From Streptomyces sp. NRRL F-5126 (GTDB lineage: Bacteria > Actinomycetota > Actinomycetes > Streptomycetales > Streptomycetaceae), in contig NZ_JOFZ01000003.1 in the NCBI RefSeq assembly GCF_000721265.1, positions 62,001-126,000 on the forward strand: DNA of 64,000 bases, read 5' to 3'. Below are positions 40,427 to 48,072 of the stretch, in pieces. A program made the position numbers and the translations under genes. Every line of letters starts with the position of its first letter. The first letter of the stretch is position 1. Under the pieces are notes generated by a model, which worked only from the letters and a program-made list of their open reading frames with translations, had not been told where the DNA came from and made no database searches.

Positions 40427-42654
40427 CCACGACCTCACAGCCGGCCGTGACCGGCGGCGCGGGCGCCACGGCGCACGGCCGCCCGGGCGGCCCGGCCGCG
40501 GCACTCAACCGGCTGTGGCGGGGCCGTGCGGCCGACGCTCCCTGGGTACGGCCGGCGCTCCTCGCGCTGCTGCTCCTGACCGCCCTGCTGGAGCTGTGGA
40601 ACCTCGGCGCCTCCGGCTACGCCAACTCCTTCTACTCGGCGGCCGCCCAGGCGGGCAGTGCGAGCTGGAAGGCGTTCCTGTTCGGCTCGTCGGACGCCGG
40701 CAACTCCATCACCGTCGACAAGCCGCCCGCCGCGCTGTGGCCGATGGCGCTGTCGGTGCGGCTGTTCGGCCTCGGGTCGTGGCAGATCCTGGTGCCGCAG
40801 GCGCTGATGGGCGTGGGGACCGTGGCGGTGCTGTACGCGGCGGTACGGCGCAGGTTCGACGCCGTGGCGGGGCTGCTGGCCGGTGTGGCGCTCGCGCTGA
40901 CGCCGGTCGCGTCGATGATGTTCCGCTTCGACAACCCGGACGCGCTCCTCGCCCTGCTGATGACCTCGACGGTGTACTGCGTGCTTCGCGCGCTCGAAGG
41001 CGCACGGACCAAGTGGCTCGTGTGGGCCGGGGTGCTGCTCGGGCTCGGCTTCCTCACCAAGACACTCCAGGCGTTCCTGATCGTGCCTCCGCTGACACTG
41101 GTGTACGCCGTGTGCGCCCCGGGCAGGACGGTGAGGCGCATCGGACAGCTGCTGGCAGCGGGCGCCGCCATGGTGGTCGCGGGTGGCTGGTGGGTGGTGC
41201 TCGTCCAGCTGTGGCCCGCGGCGTCCCGCCCCTACATCGGCGGTTCGCAGGACAACTCCTTCCTTGAACTCACCTTCGGCTACAACGGGTTCGGCCGGAT
41301 CACCGGTGACGAGACCGGGAGTGTCGGCGGTCCGGGCGGGGATGCTCCCGGCGGCGGTGGGCCGGGCGGCGGCGCGGGGTTCGGCGGCGGCGGCACGGTC
41401 GGCATCGGCCGGGTCTTCGGCGACGCGCTCGGCGGCCAGGTGTCCTGGCTGGTGCCCGCGGCGCTGCTGCTGCTCGTGGCGGGCCTCGTAGTGACACGGC
41501 GGGCGCCGCGCACCGACGCCGTACGGTCCGCCTTCCTCGTCTGGGGCGGCTCCCTGCTCGCGACGGCGGCGGTCTTCAGCTTCATGGCGGGGATCTTCCA
41601 CCAGTACTACACGGTGGCGCTCGCGCCCTACATCGCCGCGCTGGTGGGCATGGGCGCGTCGATTCTGTGGCGTGAGCGCGGCCGGCCGTTCGCCGCCGCG
41701 GCGCTGTGCCTGGTGGTGCTGGCGACGGCGGTCTGGTCGTACGTACTGCTCGGCCGCACCCCCGACTACCTGCCCTGGCTGCGCTGGGTCGTTCTGGCGT
41801 GCGGTGTGCTGACGGCGGCCTGTACACCGCTGTCACGGCGCTCCCGCGGCGGTGTGGCGGTGGCCGGTCTCGCCGTGGTGGCCGCGCTCGCGGGGCCGTT
41901 CGCGTACACGATGACGACGGTGTCGACCCCGCACACCGGCTCGATCATCGCCGCGGGCCCGTCTTCGGCGGGTGGCATGCCCGGCTTCGGCGGGGGCACG
42001 CCGCGCGGCGGCCAGGCCGGTGGGGAGCGTCCCACGGCAGCGGGTGGCCCCGGCGGCGGGCGGTTCCCCGGCAGCGCGGGCACGACGGGCAAGGCGGGCA
42101 AGGCGGGCGGCCCGGGCTCGGCTCAGGCCGGTGCGCCGGGCGGTGGTGCCCCGCCGAACGGTGCCTTCCCCGGCGGTGGGACCGGCCCGGGCACCGCGTC
42201 CGAAGGCGCGGCCGCGGGCGGCCGGGGGCGTGGCGGTAGTGGCATGGGCGAGGGCGGCCGCATGGGTGGCGGTGGCGGCATGGGCGGTCTCCTCCAGTCG
42301 CAGAAGGTGGGCTCCGCCGTGAAGGCGGCGCTGGAGAAGAACGCCTCGCGCTACACCTGGGTGGCGGCCGCGGTGGGTTCGCAGAACGCGGCGGGCTACC
42401 AACTCGCCACTGAGCGGCCCGTGATGCCGATCGGGGGCTTCAACGGAAGCGACCCCTCCCCCACGCTCGCGCAGTTCAAGGCGTACGTCGCCGACGGCAG
42501 GATCCACTACCTGCTGGCGTCCGGTCAGGGCGGCGGCGCCGGCCCGGGCGGCGGCGCCGGGAGCGCCATCACGAGCTGGGTGGAGAAGGCATACACCAAG
42601 GTGACGGTGGGCGGCACGACGCTCTACGACCTCACGAGGCCGAAGAGCGGCTGA
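40423..42654 (+). CDS. GT39/ArnT-like membrane glycosyltransferase with Gly-rich insertions
   Basis: This 743-residue GT-C protein opens with ~11 membrane helices from residue ~40. The extracytoplasmic loop YANSFYSAAAQAGSASWKAF carries the position of the acidic catalytic motif, and ITVDKPPAALWPMAL is typical of the ArnT/PMT-like group. Such enzymes move a sugar from a polyprenyl phosphate donor, fitting the GT2-GtrA gene just upstream. Two Gly/Pro/Ala-rich insertions stand out, at residues ~297-326 and ~514-623; the longer separates the membrane part from a C-terminal extracellular domain. Acceptor unknown. It is the last gene of this operon. Confidence 0.88.
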   Translation: MTTTSQPAVTGGAGATAHGRPGGPAAALNRLWRGRAADAPWVRPALLALLLLTALLELWNLGASGYANSFYSAAAQAGSASWKAFLFGSSDAGNSITVDKPPAALWPMALSVRLFGLGSWQILVPQALMGVGTVAVLYAAVRRRFDAVAGLLAGVALALTPVASMMFRFDNPDALLALLMTSTVYCVLRALEGARTKWLVWAGVLLGLGFLTKTLQAFLIVPPLTLVYAVCAPGRTVRRIGQLLAAGAAMVVAGGWWVVLVQLWPAASRPYIGGSQDNSFLELTFGYNGFGRITGDETGSVGGPGGDAPGGGGPGGGAGFGGGGTVGIGRVFGDALGGQVSWLVPAALLLLVAGLVVTRRAPRTDAVRSAFLVWGGSLLATAAVFSFMAGIFHQYYTVALAPYIAALVGMGASILWRERGRPFAAAALCLVVLATAVWSYVLLGRTPDYLPWLRWVVLACGVLTAACTPLSRRSRGGVAVAGLAVVAALAGPFAYTMTTVSTPHTGSIIAAGPSSAGGMPGFGGGTPRGGQAGGERPTAAGGPGGGRFPGSAGTTGKAGKAGGPGSAQAGAPGGGAPPNGAFPGGGTGPGTASEGAAAGGRGRGGSGMGEGGRMGGGGGMGGLLQSQKVGSAVKAALEKNASRYTWVAAAVGSQNAAGYQLATERPVMPIGGFNGSDPSPTLAQFKAYVADGRIHYLLASGQGGGAGPGGGAGSAITSWVEKAYTKVTVGGTTLYDLTRPKSG

Positions 42655-42674
42655 CGCCGCGGGACGAGAGGCCC

Positions 42675-42700
42675 AAGAGGCGCGCCGAGGCGCCCCTCTT
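42675..42700 (+). terminator. hairpin after the GT39-like gene
   Basis: AAGAGGCGC and GCGCCCCTCTT form an imperfect stem (a two-base bulge) 20 bases after the stop at 42654. It probably ends the glycosyltransferase operon before the separately regulated gene at 42743. Confidence 0.45.
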
Positions 42701-42709
42701 AGGCTTCAC

Positions 42710-42722
42710 CTACATGATGTAG
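42710..42722. promoter_or_regulatory. CTACA-N3-TGTAG palindrome before the GT-C gene
   Basis: CTACAT-G-ATGTAG is a perfect palindrome 20 bp before the ATG at 42743, set in an AT-rich patch. A close relative, CTACAA-A-TTGTAG, lies before the convergent GtrA gene at 44804-44816. The TACA/TGTA core resembles BlaI/CopY-family sites. Confidence 0.5.
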
Positions 42723-42742
42723 TAATTCTGTAGGCTGCCGCC

Positions 42743-44251
42743 ATGGCGAGGACTTACGCGGGCGAGGCGCAGTCGGCACCGGCCGGGAGGCGTACCGACA
42801 TCCGGCAGGTCCGCGACGGCGACCTGTGGCTGGTCGCCGTCGCGCTGGCCTTCACGGCGTGCGAATTCCTGTTCGTACGCGTCCACCTGGGCCTGGGCTT
42901 CGACGAGTCGGTCTACGTCAGCCAGGTCAGCCCGCGGGCCCCCGCCTCGTTCTTCAGCGCTCCGCGCGCCCGCGGCGTCTCCTACCTGGCCGCCCCCGCC
43001 GTGGCGGTGACATCGTCCACCGCGGCACTGCGCTGCTACCTCGCCCTGCTCGCGGGCGCCGGCCTGCTGGGGGCGCTGTGGGTGTGGCGGCACTTCCTGC
43101 CCGCCCGCAGGGTCGCGCTCGCGGGCGTGCTGTTCGCCGGGCTGTGGATCACCCAGTTCTACGGGCCGCAGGCGATGCCCAATCTGTGGGTCGCGCTCGC
43201 CGCGCTCGCCTGCGTGGGGCTCTTCCTGCGGTCCGTGAGCGCCACGTGTCCCGCGCGCACGGAGCGGGGCGCCCTGCTCGGCACCGCGCTGACCCTGGCG
43301 GCCGCGGTCCAGTTGCGCCCGCCCGACGGGTTCTGGCTCGTGCTGCCGCTCGCGGCGGCCGCGCTCGCGGTGCGCGCCTGGCGCCGCGCGCCGGTGTTCG
43401 GTGCTCTGGCCGCGGGCGTGGTGGCGGGCGGCGCGCAGTGGGTCGTGGAGTCGTACACGCGGTACGGGGGCGTGCTGCAGCGGCTGCACACGTCGGGGAA
43501 GGTCGAGGGCGGCTTCAGCTGGAGCCCCGCGTTCGCCGACCAGCTGCGGGCGCTCGGCGGGCGCACGCTGTGCCGCCCGTGCGATGTCCCGTGGCCCCAC
43601 AAGGGCGTCACGCTGTGGTGGTTCGCGCTGCCGCTGCTCGTCGTGGGCGGGCTGCTCGTCGTACGGCATGCCCGCCGCCTGCCCGCCGTCCTGCTGCCCG
43701 CTCTGTGCGGCGCGTCGATGGCCGTGCCGTACCTGCTGCTCATCGGCTACGCGGCGCCGCGCTTCCTGCTGCCCAGCTACGCACTGCTCGCGCTGCCCGC
43801 GGCCGAATGCCTGGCGTGGTTCGCGGCGGGTGCGGGCAGGCCGCGGCTGCGTCCCGTGGCGACCGGTCTTGTGGTCCTCGTCGTCGCGGCTCATCTCGTC
43901 GTGCAGAACCTCGTGCTGACGCGTACGGCGACGCGCAACAGTCAGGCGCACGCCGGCTTCGCGCGGATCGCCGCGGCCCTGCACGCCGCCGGCGTCAACC
44001 CGCCCTGCCTCGTCACGGGGACCAACGCGATCCCGATCGGCCTCGCGGCCCGCTGCGCGTCAGGAGCGACGTCGGGCCACAACGCGAACACCACCCCGCG
44101 GGGCATCACGGCCGCGGCGCGCCACCGGCCCGTGGCCGTCCTCGTGCCCCGGGGCCACCCTCGCCCGCCGTACGCGAAGGGCTGGAGCGCGCACCCGATG
44201 CCCGTGTCGCACCGGCTCACCCCGTACACGGCGTACGTGTCGCCGCCCTAG
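42743..44251 (+). CDS. multi-pass membrane protein, GT-C glycosyltransferase-like
   Basis: The 502-residue product has ~10-12 hydrophobic helices. In the first large loop, LGLGFDESVYVSQVSP and SAPRARGVSYLAAP recall the GT-C superfamily, where an acidic residue in this loop is catalytic; here it would be Asp in FDES. The last ~70 residues are outside or inside and end in HRLTPYTAYVSPP. It probably transfers a sugar from a lipid carrier to a cell-surface acceptor, but no subfamily is clear. A palindrome sits at its promoter. Its TAG stop shares the bases CTAG with the stop of the convergent GtrA gene. Confidence 0.7.
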   Translation: MARTYAGEAQSAPAGRRTDIRQVRDGDLWLVAVALAFTACEFLFVRVHLGLGFDESVYVSQVSPRAPASFFSAPRARGVSYLAAPAVAVTSSTAALRCYLALLAGAGLLGALWVWRHFLPARRVALAGVLFAGLWITQFYGPQAMPNLWVALAALACVGLFLRSVSATCPARTERGALLGTALTLAAAVQLRPPDGFWLVLPLAAAALAVRAWRRAPVFGALAAGVVAGGAQWVVESYTRYGGVLQRLHTSGKVEGGFSWSPAFADQLRALGGRTLCRPCDVPWPHKGVTLWWFALPLLVVGGLLVVRHARRLPAVLLPALCGASMAVPYLLLIGYAAPRFLLPSYALLALPAAECLAWFAAGAGRPRLRPVATGLVVLVVAAHLVVQNLVLTRTATRNSQAHAGFARIAAALHAAGVNPPCLVTGTNAIPIGLAARCASGATSGHNANTTPRGITAAARHRPVAVLVPRGHPRPPYAKGWSAHPMPVSHRLTPYTAYVSPP

Positions 44252-44793
44252 TCCGGGCCTGCGCCACCGGCGCCGCCGCCCCGGGCGCGCGCCTTGGCGA
44301 GGGAGACGCACTCCCGCTCGCCCTCGCCGCGGCGCACCACGCCGGGCAGCGCCCGGAAGACCCAGGAGCGGTACGACCAGAAGCGGAAGAGGGTGGCCAG
44401 GCCGATCCCGAGGAACTTGAACACGTTGCTCTGAAGCGGTGAGTGCCGGCCGAAGCCGTAGGTCGCCGTGTACAGCGTGCCGTTCTCGATCACCAGGCCC
44501 GCCGCGCTGAACAGCAGGAACAGGGTCAGCTCGCGCGCGCGGCCGCTCTTGTCGCACTCCCGGTAGGCGAAGTGGCGGAACCCCAGGTAGTTGAAGCCGA
44601 TCGAGACGACCGTGGCCACGACGCTCGCCCGTACGACCGGCAGGTGGGTGGAGTGCCGCAGCAGGTTGAACACCAGCAGGTTCACCAGCACACCGGCGCC
44701 CCCGACCAGGGCGAACCTGGCCAGCTCCGATGCGAGTCCCACACGGGCCCGCGCCTGCGGCGGGGTCCTCACCGTACGGGTATCCGTACGCAC
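44248..44793 (-). CDS. GtrA-like membrane protein
   Basis: The 181-residue product has a GtrA domain with four helices at residues ~25-145: ELARFALVGGAGVLVNLLVFNLL, VVATVVSIGFNYLGFRHFAY, LFLLFSAAGLVIENGTLY and LGIGLATLFRFWSYRSWVF. GtrA proteins take part in moving polyprenyl-linked sugars across the membrane. The GTG at 44793 has GGAGG six bases upstream, and the CTACAA-A-TTGTAG palindrome begins directly after that site. A repressor there would cover the promoter or ribosome site. It converges on the GT-C gene with a shared CTAG at the stops, and the two likely work together. Confidence 0.85.
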   Translation of the reverse strand: MRTDTRTVRTPPQARARVGLASELARFALVGGAGVLVNLLVFNLLRHSTHLPVVRASVVATVVSIGFNYLGFRHFAYRECDKSGRARELTLFLLFSAAGLVIENGTLYTATYGFGRHSPLQSNVFKFLGIGLATLFRFWSYRSWVFRALPGVVRRGEGERECVSLAKARARGGGAGGAGPD

Positions 44794-44803
44794 CAGCCAC
44801 CTC

Positions 44804-44816
44804 CTACAAATTGTAG
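44804..44816. promoter_or_regulatory. CTACA-N3-TGTAG palindrome before the GtrA gene
   Basis: CTACAA-A-TTGTAG is a perfect 13-base palindrome directly upstream of the ribosome site GGAGG of the GtrA gene. It is of the same type as 42710-42722, so one regulator, probably encoded elsewhere, may control both genes. Confidence 0.55.
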
Positions 44817-45011
44817 TAGTTCATGCAGGATACCCCGGACGCACGGCTGTGCGGCCCGACGGAACAGATACCCCGCGAGGGGACACACTTCGCATCCAGG
44901 CCCTCGCACGGCGCAGCGGCTGCGGCGCGTCGGCCGCATGTTCGTGCCACGCGAGGGCGGGCACACGCACTGCACCACACCTGTCCGGTGTGAAGGAGGA
45001 AGGGAGCGGAC

Positions 45012-45671
45012 ATGGCAGCGACGGCACGGTACGCGATCGGATCCGAGGTGCACTGCTCGGACGGCGCGTGCGGAAGCCTGCGGCGGGTCGTGGTCGATCC
45101 GATCGCGCAGTGCGTGACGCATCTGGTGGTCGGCCCGGGGAGCGACGGCGACAAGCTGGTGCCCGTGGAGCTGGTGGATGACCTCGCCGAGGCCACGGCG
45201 CTCACCTGTGACCGTGCGGCCTTCGACAAGCTGGAGCCCGCCGAGGAGCACCGTTTCCTCCAGGGGCGCGAGGGCGGCCTCGGCTACAACCCCGCGCAGA
45301 TCATGATGTGGCCGTACTTCGGCCCCGGGGTCGCCATGGCGGGGCAGCTCAGCGCGCCGGTGTTCGCCCCCTCTCCGTACGACCCGAGGCCGCCGGCCGA
45401 GGAGCGCGTGCCCGCGGGCGAGGTGCAGATACACCGCGGGGACAGGGTGGAGGCCATCGACGGCGAGACCGGGCGGGTGCACGGGCTCGTCGTCGACGAG
45501 GCGGACCACGCGGTGACGCACGTGCTGCTCGCCGAGGGCCACCTGTGGGGCAAGAAGACCGTCGCGGTGCCGATCTCCCAGGTCAGCCGCGCCGAGGGGA
45601 CGATCAGGGTCGGGCTCAGCAAGGAGCAGCTCAAGGAGCTGCCCGACGCGGAGGCCGGCGCCGACGGGTGA
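45012..45671 (+). CDS. protein with two PRC-barrel domains
   Basis: The 219-residue product has two PRC-barrel-like beta domains, at residues ~5-75 (VHCSDGACGSLRRVVVDP, THLVVGPGS) and ~135-205 (RGDRVEAIDGETGRVHGLVV, VTHVLLAEGHLWGKKTVAV). They are joined by a Pro-rich linker. PRC barrels bind RNA or membrane-linked partners in other proteins, but for this soluble pair no role is known. Such proteins are common and often stress-linked in actinomycetes. AAGGAGG lies 8-12 bases before the ATG. Confidence 0.85.
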   Translation: MAATARYAIGSEVHCSDGACGSLRRVVVDPIAQCVTHLVVGPGSDGDKLVPVELVDDLAEATALTCDRAAFDKLEPAEEHRFLQGREGGLGYNPAQIMMWPYFGPGVAMAGQLSAPVFAPSPYDPRPPAEERVPAGEVQIHRGDRVEAIDGETGRVHGLVVDEADHAVTHVLLAEGHLWGKKTVAVPISQVSRAEGTIRVGLSKEQLKELPDAEAGADG

Positions 45672-45700
45672 TGCCGGGCGAGCGGGCGCATGCTGGAGGT

Positions 45701-45913
45701 ATGCCCGGTGCGCCGATAGTCGTGCTGCGGCCGTCCGGTACGGGCGGCCGGCGCGTCACCGCGCACGGGCAGGTGCTCGGCCTCGCCCACGACGACTTCG
45801 ACCTGGTCGAGTTCCTGCGCAGGGCAGGGCTCGACGACGCGTGGCCGCTGCTCGACAACCCGTCGTGGGTCGAGTGGCGCGGGGGCCGGCCCCACCGCTG
45901 GGACGCCGCCTGA
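45701..45913 (+). CDS. small conserved-type hypothetical protein
   Basis: A 70-residue product (MPGAPIVVLRPSGTGGRR... ending GRPHRWDAA) begins 29 bases after the PRC-barrel stop. GGAGG is placed two bases before the ATG at 45701; an in-frame ATG at 45671, overlapping the PRC stop, is a less likely start. The composition is acidic with two Trp-rich spots (DAWPLLDNPSWVEWRG) and no membrane helix. I do not recognise a family. Co-directional spacing suggests it shares a transcript with the PRC-barrel gene. Confidence 0.6.
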   Translation: MPGAPIVVLRPSGTGGRRVTAHGQVLGLAHDDFDLVEFLRRAGLDDAWPLLDNPSWVEWRGGRPHRWDAA

Positions 45914-45951
45914 CGCCGCACGAGGACGGCGCGCCCGGGCACCGGGGGCGG

Positions 45952-46572
45952 CTACTCGAAGCGCGACACGTCGCCGGCGCCGCGGCGCACGATGTCGACC
46001 TCGTCGCCGGAGAAGTCGACGACCGTGGTCGGTTCCGTGCCGCAGTCGCCCGAGTCGATGACCGCGTCCACCACGTGGTCGAGCCGCTCCTTGATCTCCC
46101 AGCCCTGCGTCATCGGCTCGTCCTCGTCGGGCAGCAGGAGCGTGCTCGACAGCAGCGGCTCACCGAGCTCGGCCAGCAGCGCCTGGGTGACGACATGGTC
46201 GGGAATGCGGACGCCGACGGTCTTCTTCTTGGGGTGCAGCAGCTGGCGCGGCACTTCCCTCGTGGCGGGCAGGATGAACGTGTAACTGCCGGGGGTGGCC
46301 GCCTTGACGGCCCGGAAGACGTCGTTGTCGACGTGCACGAACTGCCCGAGCTGGGCGAAGTTCTGGCACACGAGCGTGAAGTGGTGCCGGTCGTCGAGGC
46401 GCCGGATCGAGCGGATGCGGTCGAGTCCTTCGCGGTTGCCGAGCTGGCAGCCCAGCGCGTAGCAGGAGTCCGTGGGGTAGGCGACGAGCGCGCCGCCGCG
46501 GATGCTGTCGGCCACGCCGCTGATGGTGCGCCGCTGCGGATTCTCGGGGTGCACGTCGAAGTACTTCGCCAT
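45952..46572 (-). CDS. Sua5/YciO/YrdC-family threonylcarbamoyl-AMP synthase-like protein
   Basis: The 206-residue product has the Sua5/YrdC fold: GGALVAYPTDSCYALGCQLG (nucleotide pocket), RRLDDRHHFTLVCQNFAQLGQF (K-x-R equivalent) and SGDCGTEPTTVVDFSGDEV. YrdC makes threonylcarbamoyl-AMP for tRNA t6A37. The opening MAKYFDVHPENPQRR is typical of the YciO branch, for which the t6A role is not proven, so it may be a paralogue of the real Sua5. The gene is on the minus strand, 29 bp downstream of the SRPBCC gene. Confidence 0.87.
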   Translation of the reverse strand: MAKYFDVHPENPQRRTISGVADSIRGGALVAYPTDSCYALGCQLGNREGLDRIRSIRRLDDRHHFTLVCQNFAQLGQFVHVDNDVFRAVKAATPGSYTFILPATREVPRQLLHPKKKTVGVRIPDHVVTQALLAELGEPLLSSTLLLPDEDEPMTQGWEIKERLDHVVDAVIDSGDCGTEPTTVVDFSGDEVDIVRRGAGDVSRFE

Positions 46573-46601
46573 CCGCCGAGTGTAGGGCTTCTCCGCGGGC
46601 G

Positions 46602-47042
46602 TCAGGCCCCGATCGCGGCGGCGACGGCCTCCGGCAGGGTGTGCGTGACACCGTCACCGAGCCGTTCGAACTCCCGTCGTAGAAAGGGGCCGGCGAGCTT
46701 CGCGAGGCCGTTGAACACGATGGTGGCCTCGTAGGTGATCTCGGTCCGCCCGCCGCGTTCCCTGAACGTCAGGTCGTCGGTGGACGTGGCGGTGTCGTTC
46801 GTCCCGACGAACGTCAGCCGGTCGCTCTCCATGCGGTCGAGCCGGTAGGTGAGTGTGGTCGAACGCCCCCTGAACTCCGAGACGTTGCGCCACAGGGCGC
46901 CTTCGTGCACCGGCCCCTCGCCGATGCGCAGGCACTCCCGGGTGCCGGGATCCCACTCCACGGCGTGCGCGAAGTCCGCCAGGTAGGCGACCACCGCGGG
47001 CAGCGGCCTCGCGACGTCGACGCGCCGCACCACGTGCACCAT
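46602..47042 (-). CDS. SRPBCC-fold protein
   Basis: The 146-residue product is a single polyketide-cyclase/START-like barrel: HVVRRVDVARPLPAVVAYLADF at the start, VEWDPGTRECLRIGEGP, and TEITYEATIVFNGLAKLAGPFL at the end. This V-x-x-x-L-x-D-F and W-D-P-G pattern is common in Streptomyces and ligand-binding is expected, but no ligand is evident. It lies between the fasciclin gene and the Sua5-like gene on the same strand, separated from the former by a hairpin. Confidence 0.82.
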   Translation of the reverse strand: MVHVVRRVDVARPLPAVVAYLADFAHAVEWDPGTRECLRIGEGPVHEGALWRNVSEFRGRSTTLTYRLDRMESDRLTFVGTNDTATSTDDLTFRERGGRTEITYEATIVFNGLAKLAGPFLRREFERLGDGVTHTLPEAVAAAIGA

Positions 47043-47076
47043 GCTCCTGCTCCTCTCCGGCTGCGGTCCTGCGGCC

Positions 47077-47115
47077 GGGCGGGACGCGCACCGTCAGGTC
47101 CGACGCGCCCCGCCC
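47077..47115 (-). terminator. hairpin downstream of the fasciclin gene
   Basis: GGGCGGGACGCG (47077-47088) and CGCGCCCCGCCC (47104-47115) pair over 12 positions with one mismatch, closing on a 15-base loop. It sits in the 91-bp gap after the fasciclin stop, ending that transcript before the SRPBCC gene. Confidence 0.6.
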
Positions 47116-47133
47116 GTGGCTGCCGCAGCAGAC

Positions 47134-47790
47134 TCACATCTTCGGCATCAGCACGCTGTCGATGATGTAGACCGTGGCGTTGGCGGTCGGGACGTTGCCG
47201 CACACCACGTTGGCGGTGTCGTCGACCTTGAAGGACTCACCGGAACCCGACGTCGTGACCTTGCCCTTCTCCAGGGTGGTGAAGGAGCCGTCGGACAGCT
47301 GCGCGGGTGTCACCTTCTGGCCCACCACGTGGTACGTGAGGATCTTGGTCAGCGTGGCCTTGTCGGAGAGCACCTTGTCCAGCTTGGCCTTCGGGATCTT
47401 GGCGAACGCCTCGTTGGTCGGCGCGAAGACCGTGATGCCCTTCGCGTTGTTCAGCGTGTCGACCAGGCCGGCCTTCTTGACCGCCGTGACGAGCGTGGAC
47501 AGGTCGGGGTTGTTCGACGCGGCCGTCGCGACCGGGTCCTTCGCCATGCCGTCGAAGCTGCCGGCGCCGGTCTTCGGCACCGAGGCGCACGCGGAGCCGA
47601 ACGGCTGCGAGGCCATGTCGGAGGTCTTCGAGGACGGCATCGGGGCGGACGGCGTCGACGCGGCCGAAGAGCTGCCGCTGTCCTTGCCGTCGCTCTTGCC
47701 GTTGTCGCTGGAGCAGGCGCTCAGCGCGAGGGGGAGGGCGAGGGCCGCGACGGCGAGGGCGGTGGTACGGCGGAAACGGTGGGCGAACAT
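47134..47790 (-). CDS. fasciclin-domain (FAS1) lipoprotein, MPT83-like
   Basis: The 218-residue product has a signal ending in the lipobox LSAC, so its Cys near residue 26 is lipidated. A Ser/Lys/Asp-rich linker of about 40 residues follows. A FAS1 domain covers residues ~70-218: DLSTLVTAVKKAGLVDTLNN, GITVFAPTNEAFAKIP, LTYHVVGQKV and IIDSVLMPK. Two Cys (GSACAS, VVCGNV) may form a disulfide as in MPT70/MPT83. FAS1 mediates cell-surface binding. The start at 47790 has GAGGAG upstream. A SigK-like promoter lies 56 bp before it. Confidence 0.92.
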   Translation of the reverse strand: MFAHRFRRTTALAVAALALPLALSACSSDNGKSDGKDSGSSSAASTPSAPMPSSKTSDMASQPFGSACASVPKTGAGSFDGMAKDPVATAASNNPDLSTLVTAVKKAGLVDTLNNAKGITVFAPTNEAFAKIPKAKLDKVLSDKATLTKILTYHVVGQKVTPAQLSDGSFTTLEKGKVTTSGSGESFKVDDTANVVCGNVPTANATVYIIDSVLMPKM

Positions 47791-47845
47791 CTCAATCTCC
47801 TCATATCGACGAATGGCGGCCTTCCACGCCGCGTGCACATCGGCT

Positions 47846-47873
47846 ATTCGGCGACGGCCCGGTTCCGGATTGG
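47846..47873 (-). promoter_or_regulatory. SigK-like promoter of the fasciclin gene
   Basis: On the minus strand CCAATCC (47867-47873) and CCGAAT (47846-47851) are 15 bases apart, followed by AG. The M. tuberculosis SigK promoter of mpt70/mpt83 is reported as CCATCC-N17-CCGAAT. The start-to-start distance here (22) is only one base shorter. The same 15-base spacer and flanks recur before the CHRD gene. Confidence 0.6.
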
Positions 47874-48072
47874 CCGTCTCACTCGAATAGTTGGGTTTTC
47901 CCGTCGCGTCCCCGCGTCCCCGCGCTGCCGGCCGCGTGCCATGACGGACGACACACGCTCGCGGCCGTAAGAGCGGCGCGGGAACACACGCATAGGCGTG
48001 GAGAGGGGCGCGGCCCGCGCGGCGCCTCGCCACCGACCGCCACCCGCACGGACGCGCAACGAGGAGATGCCC

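Noticed and set aside
44820..44870. GGGTAT sequences as stress-sigma (SigB-type) promoters
   Set aside because: Two GGGTAT words occur on the minus strand, but neither has a GTTT-like -35 at the right distance.
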